A stretch of 7,849 nucleotides of DNA from Chitinophagaceae bacterium UBA3430 (GCA_002378975.1 DFST01000079.1:1-7849); one strand, 5' to 3'; shown: positions 1 to 7,209, counted from the stretch's first letter. Notes: generated from the sequence alone by a model not told the origin. Translations and numbers: made by a program.

Positions 1-860
1 CCGTCTTTCCAATAAGGTTCCCAGTCCTTTCCTTTTTCTTTTGCCCATGCTTTGGTGGCGCTGATGTATCCGATCGGGGCATCGAACCATACATAGAGTA
101 CTTTTCCTTCGGCTTGAGGCAAAGGCACTTTCACGCCCCAATCGAGGTCGCGGGTGACTGCACGCGACTGCAGTCCTCCTTCGATCCATCCTTTGCATTG
201 CCCAACAACAGTGGGTCGCCAATCCTGTTTGTGTTTTTCCAAGATCCATTCGCGCAAGAATGCCTCGTGTTTTCCCAACGGCAAATACCAATGCGTGGTC
301 TTTTTGCGAATGGGCGTAGCGCCACTGAGGGTGCTCAGCGGATTGATCAATTCTTCCGGACTCAGCGATCGTCCGCAACTTTCACACTGATCACCAAAAG
401 CACGATTGCTCTGGCAGGTGGGGCAAGTTCCTTTGATGTATCGATCGGCCAGAAAGGTATTTGCTTCGGGATCGAAATATTGTTCCGTCTCCTTCGTCTC
501 CAACTCACCCGCCTTTTCCAATTGAGAAAAGAAGGCGGAGGCTGTTTCGTGATGCAGCGGATCGCTGGTGCGGTGATAGATGTCGAACTCAATGGACAGG
601 TCGGCAAAATCTTGCCGCATCGCCTCATGATATTTGTCAATGATGGCTTGAGCCGTGGTTCCTTCCTTGCGGGCTTGGATGGGGATGGCCGTTCCGTGCT
701 CATCGCTGCCGCAGACAAACACGACATCCCGACCTTGCGCGCGCAGGTAACGGGCATAAATATCGGACGGGATATAAGCGCCTGCCAGGTGACCTACGTG
801 CTTGAGTCCGTTGGCATAAGGCAGGGCAGCCGTAATGAGATATCGTTTGGGGCTATTCAT
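1..860 (-). CDS. metG: Methionyl-tRNA synthetase, N-terminal part (runs off the left edge)
   Basis: This cytoplasmic class I enzyme charges tRNA-Met with methionine. The reverse complement reads from ATG at 860 and stays open to the window edge, giving about 286 residues. Visible landmarks are the Rossmann opening RYLITAALPYANG, the HIGH-type signature as HVGH (residues 21-24), VCGSDEHGT (about 49-57), and a knuckle with paired cysteines at 146/149 and 159/162 (CPTC and CESC), as in zinc-binding MetG. Further on are THWYLPL, RAVTRDLDWG and the active-site stretch VLYVWFDAPIGYIS. The KMSKS loop, anticodon-binding domain and any C-terminal tRNA-binding domain lie outside the window. The start is chosen because MNSPKRYLITAALPYANG matches the usual N-terminus of this family in Bacteroidota and a consensus promoter lies just upstream. 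The gene is divergent from ldcA. The identity is secure. Confidence 0.97.
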   Translation of the reverse strand, partial: MNSPKRYLITAALPYANGLKHVGHLAGAYIPSDIYARYLRAQGRDVVFVCGSDEHGTAIPIQARKEGTTAQAIIDKYHEAMRQDFADLSIEFDIYHRTSDPLHHETASAFFSQLEKAGELETKETEQYFDPEANTFLADRYIKGTCPTCQSNRAFGDQCESCGRSLSPEELINPLSTLSGATPIRKKTTHWYLPLGKHEAFLREWILEKHKQDWRPTVVGQCKGWIEGGLQSRAVTRDLDWGVKVPLPQAEGKVLYVWFDAPIGYISATKAWAKEKGKDWEPYWKD

Positions 861-870
861 GGTGAGGGTG

Positions 871-902
871 CAAAAATACCGGATTGGCACCCGAGGCCCA
901 AA
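871..902 (-). promoter_or_regulatory. metG promoter, Bacteroidota-type (TTTG-N20-TATTTTTG)
   Basis: On the minus strand, TTTG (complement of 899-902) is followed by exactly 20 bases and then TATTTTTG (complement of 871-878). This is a full match to the -33/-7 consensus TTTG / TAnnTTTG used by the primary sigma factor of Bacteroidota. The -7 element ends only 10 bases before the metG ATG. Transcription would therefore start near 864-867, leaving a leader of roughly 4-7 nt. No Shine-Dalgarno-like sequence is present, as is usual in this phylum. The match is seen in the sequence; activity is inferred. Confidence 0.75.
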
Positions 903-929
903 CTCCCTGATTTCGGATAACTTTAGCCC

Positions 930-1847
930 ATGGTGATCCAGCCCGCTCCTCTACAACCCGGCGATGTCGTAGGGATCATGTGCCCTGCCGGATTTATGCC
1001 GCTTGAACGCACCGATGCCTGTGTGCAAACGCTCCGGTCCTGGGGCTATGAAGTCGCCATTGGTGAAACCCTGCACAGCCATTCTACGAACTATTTTTCG
1101 GGTAACGATGCCGAGCGTGCTAGCGATCTGCAGCGCATGCTGGACGATGATTCCATTCGGGCCATCCTTTTTGGCCGGGGTGGCTACGGCATGTCGCGCA
1201 TCATTGATCAACTCGATTTTTCGCGCTTTGTTGAAAATCCCAAGTGGATCGCTGGTTACAGCGACATCACGGTGATCTTGGCGCATCTGTATGCGAAATA
1301 TGGCATCGCATCGATGCATTCGCCCATGGCGGGTGCATTTGCCGATCAGCCGGAGGATGTGCGTTTCCTGCCCTCCATTCAGCAGGTCTTTTCTGGGTTG
1401 TCGATGTCGTATACTGTTGAACCAAACGCGCTGAACCAGCTGGGAAGGGGGGAAGGTCCACTCATCGGAGGCAATCTGGCTCTGTTTACGCACTTGATCG
1501 GAACCGAGTCATTTCCGAATACTACCGGCACCATTCTTTTCTTGGAAGATGTGGGCGAACAACGCTACAACATCGACCGCATGTTGCGGCAGTTGAAGCG
1601 TGGAGGGCATTTGGAAAAGCTAAGCGGACTCCTCTTTGGCGGATTTACCGACTGCAAGGATACGGAGCGGCCTTTCGGACAGGAATTGCCGGAGATCCTG
1701 CAAGCAATTGTGCAGGAATACAATTATCCGATCTGCTACGATTTCCCGGTCAGCCATACGCCAAGAAACTATGCGCTGAAATACGGGGTAAATTTTCAGT
1801 TGAACGTATTGCCGGATCAAGTGATCCTCCAAGAGGCCACCGTATAA
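930..1847 (+). CDS. ldcA: LD-carboxypeptidase, peptidase family S66
   Basis: This 305-aa enzyme belongs to the muramoyltetrapeptide carboxypeptidase family, which removes the terminal D-alanine from murein tetrapeptides during cell-wall recycling. There is no signal peptide, consistent with a cytosolic role. The N-terminus has the family opening (PLQPGDVVGIMCPAG, residues 7-21) and the glycine-rich FGRGGYGMSR (81-90). The nucleophile motif GYSDIT places Ser at 111. FLEDVGE (204-210) supplies the probable catalytic Glu206, followed by YNIDRMLRQL. The probable catalytic His276 is in FPVSHTP. Spacing (111/206/276) resembles the known Ser-Glu-His triad, and length is normal. The start is firm: an in-frame TAG at 924-926 lies one codon before the ATG. 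It is divergent from metG and convergent, with a 4-bp gap, with the downstream hydrolase gene. The exact substrate within S66 is inferred. Confidence 0.92.
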   Translation: MVIQPAPLQPGDVVGIMCPAGFMPLERTDACVQTLRSWGYEVAIGETLHSHSTNYFSGNDAERASDLQRMLDDDSIRAILFGRGGYGMSRIIDQLDFSRFVENPKWIAGYSDITVILAHLYAKYGIASMHSPMAGAFADQPEDVRFLPSIQQVFSGLSMSYTVEPNALNQLGRGEGPLIGGNLALFTHLIGTESFPNTTGTILFLEDVGEQRYNIDRMLRQLKRGGHLEKLSGLLFGGFTDCKDTERPFGQELPEILQAIVQEYNYPICYDFPVSHTPRNYALKYGVNFQLNVLPDQVILQEATV

Positions 1848-1851
1848 TTTG

Positions 1852-2664
1852 TTATTGATTCCAGATAGAATCCAAGGCGGCACGTACTGCCGGATCTTTC
1901 GAGAGCCCGTTGTGTTTGCCACCCGTAACAAGAATCATCCGGTCTGTAGGTTTTAAAAGGCTACGCAATTTATCGGCGTGATGGATGCTGATCACTTCGT
2001 CCATCGTGCCGTGTATGGTGAGTACGGGTACTCGGACCTGTTGTAGATATTGATGCAAGGGAAATTCGTAGTTCATCAACCACCGGGTTGGGTAGATCGG
2101 CAAAAAACGAGCAGCTACGCTCGGTAAATCGTAATAAGGTGTTTCCAGGATCAATCGTTTGCAGCCTCGGATGGAGGCAAGTCGCGTGGCGACTCCGGTA
2201 CCCAAACTCTTTCCGTAAATCAGGATGCTGTCGGCTGAAACTTGCTTATGGGCAATTCGGTAAACGATCTCCGACCAATCGTATAATTTCTTTTCGCTGA
2301 GCGTGCCGCTGCTTTTTCCGTATCCCGGATAGTCGATCATCAACACCCGATAACCAGCCCGGGTCATGGGCGGGGTTTGATCGGCGTAGTAGCCGATGTG
2401 TTTGCGATTGCCATGGAAGTAAAGGACAATGCCGCGAAACGGAGACGCCGTGTCGGGTAGGAAGTCGATCAGATGCAATGTGTCTTCCACATCCATCGGA
2501 ATGGCGATCGAACGATGTGCATAGGGAAGCTGATAGTCGGTATCCGGATGCACGCGCTCCGGATGAAAAAGCAATTTGTCTTGGAAGAAGTAAAAGATCA
2601 GTCCGATCGATACGTACCCGACCAAGATCCAGCGAGACCAACGAAGCAGTCGGTTTTTAGCCAT
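1852..2664 (-). CDS. Membrane-anchored alpha/beta hydrolase (BEM46/ABHD-like), second tandem copy
   Basis: This is a 270-aa serine hydrolase of the alpha/beta fold; its substrate is unknown. Residues about 9-27 form one hydrophobic helix after a basic start (KNRLLRWSR), suggesting a single N-terminal anchor without a clear cleavage site. FFQDKLLFHPER (26-37) is typical of the BEM46/ABHD13-like group. The oxyanion-hole region is YFHGN (82-86), then DYPGYGKSSG (111-120). The nucleophile elbow GKSLGTG puts Ser at 153, the acid is Asp222 in IHGTMDE, and the base is His251 in GGKHNGL. The triad is complete, so the enzyme should be active. It is the last gene of the kup cluster, starts 10 bp after the upstream paralog stops, and shares that gene's domain order and motifs. 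Its stop faces that of ldcA across 4 bp. An esterase, thioesterase or depalmitoylase role is possible, but the sequence does not decide it. Confidence 0.88.
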   Translation of the reverse strand: MAKNRLLRWSRWILVGYVSIGLIFYFFQDKLLFHPERVHPDTDYQLPYAHRSIAIPMDVEDTLHLIDFLPDTASPFRGIVLYFHGNRKHIGYYADQTPPMTRAGYRVLMIDYPGYGKSSGTLSEKKLYDWSEIVYRIAHKQVSADSILIYGKSLGTGVATRLASIRGCKRLILETPYYDLPSVAARFLPIYPTRWLMNYEFPLHQYLQQVRVPVLTIHGTMDEVISIHHADKLRSLLKPTDRMILVTGGKHNGLSKDPAVRAALDSIWNQ

Positions 2665-2674
2665 GCGGCGAAGT

Positions 2675-3460
2675 TCAGTATTTCAGGATATCCCGGATGA
2701 AATTGTGGTATTTGTCGAATCGGGGAAGATTGTTGTGGCCGCCGCCCTCGATGCGGATCAAGGTGATCCGATTGGGGTCAATGCGTTGCAGGGCCTCACT
2801 TTGTTCGATGGGGATGAGTCGATCGGCCGTGCCGTGTAAAATGTAGGTGTGGCAGCGTACGTTTTGTAACCAACGGTCGGTGCGCAAATGAAACCGGAGT
2901 ACCCATTTGACCGGGAGCATGGGGAGGAATCGTTTGATGGCTTTCAAGAAACTCAGGTAGGGGGCATCCAAGATGAGGTATCGCGGATGGTTGTCGGCAG
3001 CGAGTTTGGCGGCAAAGCCACTACCCAAACTTCGTCCGTATACGATCAGGTGATCTTCGCCGTATCGCGCTTTGAGTCGGTCGTAAACGAATTGCATGTC
3101 ATTCAGCATGTCGGATTCGCTCCGCTTGCCGGTGCTTTTTCCAAAACCTCGGTAATCGACCAATACAACGTCGTAATCGTATCGATAGAAATCGCGCGCG
3201 TATTTGGCCCATCCTTTGATGCTTCGGGAATTTCCGTGGAAGTACAGCACCAGTCCTTTTGGGTTGGTGCGATGAAAATGCAATCCATTAATGCGAACCC
3301 CCGGCTCTACATCGAAGAAATACTCCCGGAAAGGGGCATCGTACTTGAATACAAAATCGGCACTGAGTCGTTCCGGCTTGAAGAGAAATTTCTCCTGTAG
3401 GAAGTAGGCGAGTACAGACAGGATCACGACCGCACCCAACACGAATAACAGGATATCCAT
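2675..3460 (-). CDS. Membrane-anchored alpha/beta hydrolase (BEM46/ABHD-like), first tandem copy
   Basis: This 261-aa alpha/beta hydrolase of unknown substrate is paralogous to the next gene. Residues 2-21 form an N-terminal hydrophobic helix, followed by FLQEKFLFKPERL (20-32), the family hallmark after the anchor. Motifs in order are LYFHGNSRS (72-80), DYRGFGKSTG (102-111), the nucleophile elbow GRSLGSG with Ser144, LHGTADRLIP with probable acid Asp213, and GGGHNNL with His242. The catalytic triad is intact and the length is normal for the family. The ATG at 3460 is chosen because it puts the anchor helix directly at the N-terminus. The gene begins 32 bp after the kup stop and ends 10 bp before its paralog, so co-transcription with both is likely. 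I see no separate promoter of good quality in the 32-bp gap. Whether the catalytic domain faces the cytoplasm or periplasm cannot be settled by eye. Confidence 0.88.
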   Translation of the reverse strand: MDILLFVLGAVVILSVLAYFLQEKFLFKPERLSADFVFKYDAPFREYFFDVEPGVRINGLHFHRTNPKGLVLYFHGNSRSIKGWAKYARDFYRYDYDVVLVDYRGFGKSTGKRSESDMLNDMQFVYDRLKARYGEDHLIVYGRSLGSGFAAKLAADNHPRYLILDAPYLSFLKAIKRFLPMLPVKWVLRFHLRTDRWLQNVRCHTYILHGTADRLIPIEQSEALQRIDPNRITLIRIEGGGHNNLPRFDKYHNFIRDILKY

Positions 3461-3492
3461 GTAGGGAAATTACAGAATTATGGATCGTTCGA

Positions 3493-5469
3493 TCAATTAT
3501 CTACCCGCTTGAGCTTGAGCGTAGTGACCGGTGCAACGACCAAGGGGAATTTTTCAACGGTCACATTGGCCAGATCCAAACCGAAACCTTTCTCTTCGGA
3601 AAGAGAGTGTTCCTTGAGCCAGAAATGGAATTTCATGACCACGCGCTCCAAGAAAGGCAGGTCATTGTCTTGACTCAAGTATTTTTCCAACACGATGAAT
3701 TGGAAATCGCCCACGGTTTGGTTGCTGGGCAAACTCTCATAGCGGCTAAAGATGTTTACTTCCTTGTTGGCGACCAGGTCTTCCACCACTTTACGGAACA
3801 TGAGGTTGATGCGGGGTTGCATGCGGAATCCGAGTCGGAAATCGATGCGGATGATGTCGTTCGGAATGATGTGATCCACTTTGTACTCGCAGGTGTAGGG
3901 ATTGTCGACCGTATCGATGTGTACCAACCAATAGATATCGGCCCGCTTGGGCTTTTTATTGAGGATGGAGTAGATGACCTTGTGCTCGATCTCTTTGGGA
4001 TTGTTGGCGCTGGTCATATAGACCAGGTGTGTGGCGTATTTGGGAACGGTTCGATCGTTGCTGAGTTCCTGGATCTTGGGAATGTAATTTTCCAAACGCA
4101 CAAACTCAATGTAGCGGTTCTTAATCTTGCGCGCGCGGTACCAGATGTACATCACAGCAAAAACGAACATGCCGATCAGCAGCGTGATGTAGCCCCCGTG
4201 CATGAACTTGACCATAAGGGCAATGAGGAAGCCACTTTCCACAAACAGGTAGCCCAAGAGGAAAATATAGATCCAAAGCGAACGAACACGATGTAAAACC
4301 AAGTAATTGGCGAAAAGAAGTGTAGTTGCCAGCATCGTCACAATAATGGCCAATCCATAGGCCGCTTCCATGCTTGATGCTTTGCGGAAGTATAATACCA
4401 CCGATACACATCCTAAGAACATCAGGAGATTGATCGCGGGGATAAACAGCTGTCCACGGGCTTCGGAAGGGTATTGGATTTTCAATTTGGGCCAGAGATT
4501 CAGACGCATTGCCTCACTGATCAGTGTGAAGGCCCCGGATACCATGGCCTGACTGGCGATGATGGCGGCGCTGGTTGCAATCACAACCCCAGGGATGATG
4601 AACCACTGTGGCATCAGATCGTAGAATGCATTGATGGACAATTCATTTTTCAGAGCGGTCGTGATCGTCAGTCCGTTTCGGTGAGCCAACAAATATGCGC
4701 CTTGGCCAAAGTAGTGGATGAGCAGGCAGATCTTAACATACATCCAGGAGGTGCGGATATTGTGTTTGCCACAATGCCCTAGATCGCTATACAGGGCTTC
4801 AGCGCCGGTCGTGCATAGGAATACGGCGCCCAGCAACCAGAATCCGCCGGGGTAGGTTTGCAAGAAATAGATGGCGTAGTGCGGACTGATCGCCCGAAAA
4901 ATCGAAAGGTCATCAAATACGTGAACTATACCCAGGACCAGCAGCATGGTGAACCAGGCAAACATGATCGGCCCGAACATACTACCAATGGAAGCCGTTC
5001 CGAATTGTTGTAAAAAGAAGAAGGCGGTGAGAATGGAAAGCACAATGATGACCACTGTATTGCTTCCATCTTCGATCCCCAATGCCGGTAATTCTTTCAA
5101 TCCCTCCACAGCAGAGGTGATCGAGATGGGGGGTGTGATGATGCCGTCAGCCAGGAGGGAGGCTCCACCTACCATGGCCGGTATCACCAACCATTTTTTC
5201 CGGCGTCGAACCAAGGCGTATAAGGCGAACGTGCCTCCTTCTCCCCGGTTATCTGCCTGAAGCACCAGTATGACATATTTCAGGGTGGTCTGTAAGGTTA
5301 GGGTCCAAATGATGCAGGACAAGGTTCCTAGGATCAAATCATCGCTGATGGTCCGATCGGAAATGATCGCATTGAAAACGTAAAGAGGCGAAGTCCCAAT
5401 GTCACCGTATATAATTCCTAATGCGATCAACAGGCCGGCGGCCGAGATTTTCTGAGTAGTGGTTTTCAC
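3493..5469 (-). CDS. kup: Kup-family potassium uptake protein, GTG start
   Basis: This 658-aa inner-membrane K+ transporter belongs to the KUP/HAK/KT family, which takes up K+, probably with protons. Hallmarks are GIIYGDIGTSPLYV (18-31), QADNRGEGGTFALYAL (71-86), LADGIITPPISITSAVEGL (106-124), TTGAEALYSDLGH (220-232), FGQGAYLLAH (254-263) and SQAMVSGAFTLI (306-317). I count about 12 hydrophobic segments between residues 13 and 444, then a soluble domain of about 210 residues, which is family-typical (E. coli Kup is 622 aa). The start codon is GTG (complement of 5467-5469). It is supported by the usual short tail before the first helix and by the absence of an in-frame ATG close upstream. No Shine-Dalgarno sequence is visible. 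It heads the cluster with two hydrolases and is divergent from the secreted-protein gene. No c-di-AMP riboswitch is apparent in the predicted leader of about 65-70 nt. Confidence 0.96.
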   Translation of the reverse strand: MKTTTQKISAAGLLIALGIIYGDIGTSPLYVFNAIISDRTISDDLILGTLSCIIWTLTLQTTLKYVILVLQADNRGEGGTFALYALVRRRKKWLVIPAMVGGASLLADGIITPPISITSAVEGLKELPALGIEDGSNTVVIIVLSILTAFFFLQQFGTASIGSMFGPIMFAWFTMLLVLGIVHVFDDLSIFRAISPHYAIYFLQTYPGGFWLLGAVFLCTTGAEALYSDLGHCGKHNIRTSWMYVKICLLIHYFGQGAYLLAHRNGLTITTALKNELSINAFYDLMPQWFIIPGVVIATSAAIIASQAMVSGAFTLISEAMRLNLWPKLKIQYPSEARGQLFIPAINLLMFLGCVSVVLYFRKASSMEAAYGLAIIVTMLATTLLFANYLVLHRVRSLWIYIFLLGYLFVESGFLIALMVKFMHGGYITLLIGMFVFAVMYIWYRARKIKNRYIEFVRLENYIPKIQELSNDRTVPKYATHLVYMTSANNPKEIEHKVIYSILNKKPKRADIYWLVHIDTVDNPYTCEYKVDHIIPNDIIRIDFRLGFRMQPRINLMFRKVVEDLVANKEVNIFSRYESLPSNQTVGDFQFIVLEKYLSQDNDLPFLERVVMKFHFWLKEHSLSEEKGFGLDLANVTVEKFPLVVAPVTTLKLKRVDN

Positions 5470-5542
5470 AACGGAAATCTTAAAAAGGATGAGCTGAACC
5501 GATCGAGCGGAGAATGAGGTGACATGTGTTCGAAATCGGGAA

Positions 5543-5576
5543 CAAAGGTATAGACAAAAACAGGATACGGCCCAAA
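5543..5576 (-). promoter_or_regulatory. Probable kup operon promoter (TTTG-N22-TACCTTTG)
   Basis: On the minus strand, TTTG (complement of 5573-5576) is followed by a 22-base spacer and TACCTTTG (complement of 5543-5550). The -7 box is a perfect TAnnTTTG; the spacer is at the long end of the usual range. Transcription would start near 5537, giving a leader of about 65-70 nt before the GTG start of kup. It would serve kup and the two downstream hydrolase genes, since neither short gap between them shows a comparable element. Confidence 0.6.
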
Positions 5577-5610
5577 CGTTAATCGCACGTCTATTTAACG
5601 ACGGTTTTTA

Positions 5611-5630
5611 CAAACGACCGATCGGGTTTG
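5611..5630. promoter_or_regulatory. Inverted repeat CAAAC-N10-GTTTG enclosing CCGATCGG; possible operator
   Basis: CAAAC (5611-5615) and GTTTG (5626-5630) are exact inverted copies separated by 10 bases. The perfect 8-bp palindrome CCGATCGG (5618-5625) lies inside, offset by one base from the centre of the outer arms. The element sits between the kup promoter and the weak plus-strand promoter, where a regulator could act on both. CGATCG words are common in this window, so the inner palindrome may be background. No regulator is encoded here. Function is speculative. Confidence 0.25.
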
Positions 5631-5632
5631 AC

Positions 5633-5640
5633 TAATTTCG
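5633..5640 (+). promoter_or_regulatory. Weak -7-like element for the secreted-protein gene
   Basis: TAATTTCG matches the Bacteroidota -7 box TAnnTTTG at all but one of its fixed positions. It would place the transcript start near 5645, about 17 nt before the ATG at 5662. The -33 side is poor (TTTA at 5607-5610, spacer 22). This is the best candidate in the gap on this strand, but it is tentative. Confidence 0.3.
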
Positions 5641-5661
5641 AGTATCCGAAAATGTCCGCCT

Positions 5662-7191
5662 ATGTACCGGCCGCTTCTTCTTTCCCTGATTGCCACTTTC
5701 CTCCTTTTGGCTGCCCAAGCGCAGAAGTTGATCTATGCGGAGCCCGACCGGGCCGATAGTCGACGCATGAATTTTGAGATCATTGGCAAGGTAGGTCCAC
5801 ATTTTCTGATCTACAAGAACGTTCGGAATCAACACTGGATTACCTCGCTGAATAACGAGATGGAGCAAGTAGACAAAGTGGTACAAGATCATCTCCCGAT
5901 CAATGACCAGCTGATCAACATCGACTTTGTTGCCTACCCCCAATCGGCGTGGATGATCTATCAGCATCAGAAGAAGAACATCGTTTATTGCCAGGCCGCC
6001 CGTGTCGACGAACGGGGCCGCCGGATTGGTGAACCCATAGAGCTCGATACCAGCCTGGTCCGCACCGTATCGCCGAGTACGGTTTATACCACCCTGACCA
6101 GTGAAGACCGTAAGCGGATCCTGGTGTTCAAGGTCAATAGCCGTAATAAGCAACTGTATCGACTCACTACCTTCCTGTACAACGACCAGCTGCAACTGCT
6201 GCGTCGATCCGACCTGGTCATCCCCATGGAAGAACGCTCCGAAACCCTGGGCAATTTCACCCTCGACAATGCCGGTAACCTGGCCTATTTAAAGATCCAT
6301 CGACCGGCCAACGAAAACATCGACGGCATCCAATTTCATTATCAACCCGCGGTAGGGGATAGCATCCAGATCACGCCCCTCATACTCAATAGTGTTTGGA
6401 TCGATGAGCCGCAACTGCGCGCCGACAATGTGAACGGTAAATTTCTGGTCGCCGGGATGGCCTACGGCGAGCGACGCGGGAATGTAGATGGCTTGTTTTT
6501 CTGGACTTGGGACAAAGCCTCCATGCGTTCCGCCCTACAAGGATTTTACTCCTTTCCGCAAAACTTACGCCAGGAGGCCAAGGGCAATGCCAGTGTCCGC
6601 ACCGCATTCAACGATCATTTTCTTCGCCAGTTGTCCATCCGCCGAGATGGAGGATGGGTGATCAGCACCGAGAGCTACTACACCACCTCCCGATTCAATA
6701 CCTGGAATCGATGGGACTATCTCTATGGCACCCCGTATTACTATCCCAGCATCTCAGATTTTTATTACTACTCGCCTTATTACAATCGATATTTCTACAA
6801 CAACCGCCAGGCCGGTCAGAATCAAGTGCGTCACCATGCCGATAACATTGCCATCCTTTCTTTTACCCGGGATGGTCAGCCGGAGTGGAATACCGTGATC
6901 TCCAAAGGCCAGTTCAACGACGATTCGGATGACTTACTCTCGTTTTATCCGTTTATTGTGGGCGGACAATTGCACTACATCCTGAACCTGCCCGAACGAC
7001 GATTGAATCTACTGCAGGATTTTACCCTAGGAACAGACGGAGCTTTGAATCGGAATCCAACCCTGCGCAATCTCGACAGAGGCTATGAACTGATGCCCCG
7101 ATTTGCCAAACAAGTTGGCGCCCGACAAGTACTGCTGCCGTGTATCTATCGCAATTATCTTTGTTTTGCCAAGATCGACTACACGCCTTAA
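5662..7191 (+). CDS. Secreted protein of unknown function with a Tyr-rich segment
   Basis: This 509-aa protein has a clear signal peptide: the short basic start MYR, a hydrophobic core LLLSLIATFLLL and a likely cut after AAQA (residue 20). It should reach the periplasm or outer surface. I see no lipobox, C-terminal sorting domain or enzyme motif. The body is rich in short beta-type stretches ending in turns such as LDNAGNLAYLKI, RRDGGWVIS and FTRDGQPEWN, which could suit a propeller-like fold, but this is a guess. Residues 352-379 hold 12 tyrosines in 28 positions, with YYY twice. The C-terminus has RNPTLRNLDRGYELMPR (464-480) and LLPCIYRNYLCFAK (491-504), with cysteines at 494 and 501. The style resembles uncharacterised proteins I associate with Bacteroidota only, from memory. 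The ATG at 5662 is preferred because it gives the signal peptide; the nearby ATG at 5652 is out of frame. A membrane-protein gene follows after 18 bp. Confidence 0.85.
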   Translation: MYRPLLLSLIATFLLLAAQAQKLIYAEPDRADSRRMNFEIIGKVGPHFLIYKNVRNQHWITSLNNEMEQVDKVVQDHLPINDQLINIDFVAYPQSAWMIYQHQKKNIVYCQAARVDERGRRIGEPIELDTSLVRTVSPSTVYTTLTSEDRKRILVFKVNSRNKQLYRLTTFLYNDQLQLLRRSDLVIPMEERSETLGNFTLDNAGNLAYLKIHRPANENIDGIQFHYQPAVGDSIQITPLILNSVWIDEPQLRADNVNGKFLVAGMAYGERRGNVDGLFFWTWDKASMRSALQGFYSFPQNLRQEAKGNASVRTAFNDHFLRQLSIRRDGGWVISTESYYTTSRFNTWNRWDYLYGTPYYYPSISDFYYYSPYYNRYFYNNRQAGQNQVRHHADNIAILSFTRDGQPEWNTVISKGQFNDDSDDLLSFYPFIVGGQLHYILNLPERRLNLLQDFTLGTDGALNRNPTLRNLDRGYELMPRFAKQVGARQVLLPCIYRNYLCFAKIDYTP

Positions 7192-7209
7192 ACGATCGGC
7201 TACCTCCCA

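Noticed and set aside
114..920. 268-codon plus-strand open frame antisense to metG
   Set aside because: It lies almost wholly opposite the well-conserved metG coding sequence, has no family motifs, and the opposite strand explains all conserved residues.
951..1493. 180-codon minus-strand open frame opposite ldcA
   Set aside because: It is a shadow of ldcA, whose catalytic motifs lie in the same bases.
2888..3400. 170-codon plus-strand open frame opposite the first hydrolase gene
   Set aside because: It is a shadow of a gene with an intact catalytic triad; the product has no recognisable features.
3483..3494. Small inverted repeat GATCG-TT-CGATC at the end of kup, considered as a terminator or processing site
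   Set aside because: The 5-bp arms with a 2-base loop are too short, no T-tract follows, and such words are common throughout the window.
3607..4296. 229-codon plus-strand open frame antisense to the kup C-terminal region
   Set aside because: The product is acidic and His-rich with no domain, as expected from the codon-mirrored strand of a membrane-protein gene; no promoter is visible.
5470..5537. Possible riboswitch in the kup leader, such as a c-di-AMP sensor
   Set aside because: The predicted leader is under 70 nt and shows no conserved multi-helix pattern; known c-di-AMP riboswitches are longer.
5652..5661. ATG at 5652 as an alternative start for the secreted protein
   Set aside because: It is out of frame with the 509-aa gene and opens no credible protein; the ATG at 5662 gives a proper signal peptide.
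5632..6195. 187-codon minus-strand open frame opposite the secreted-protein gene
   Set aside because: The opposite frame has a signal peptide and coherent protein sequence; this one has neither and would overlap the kup promoter region's divergent gene.
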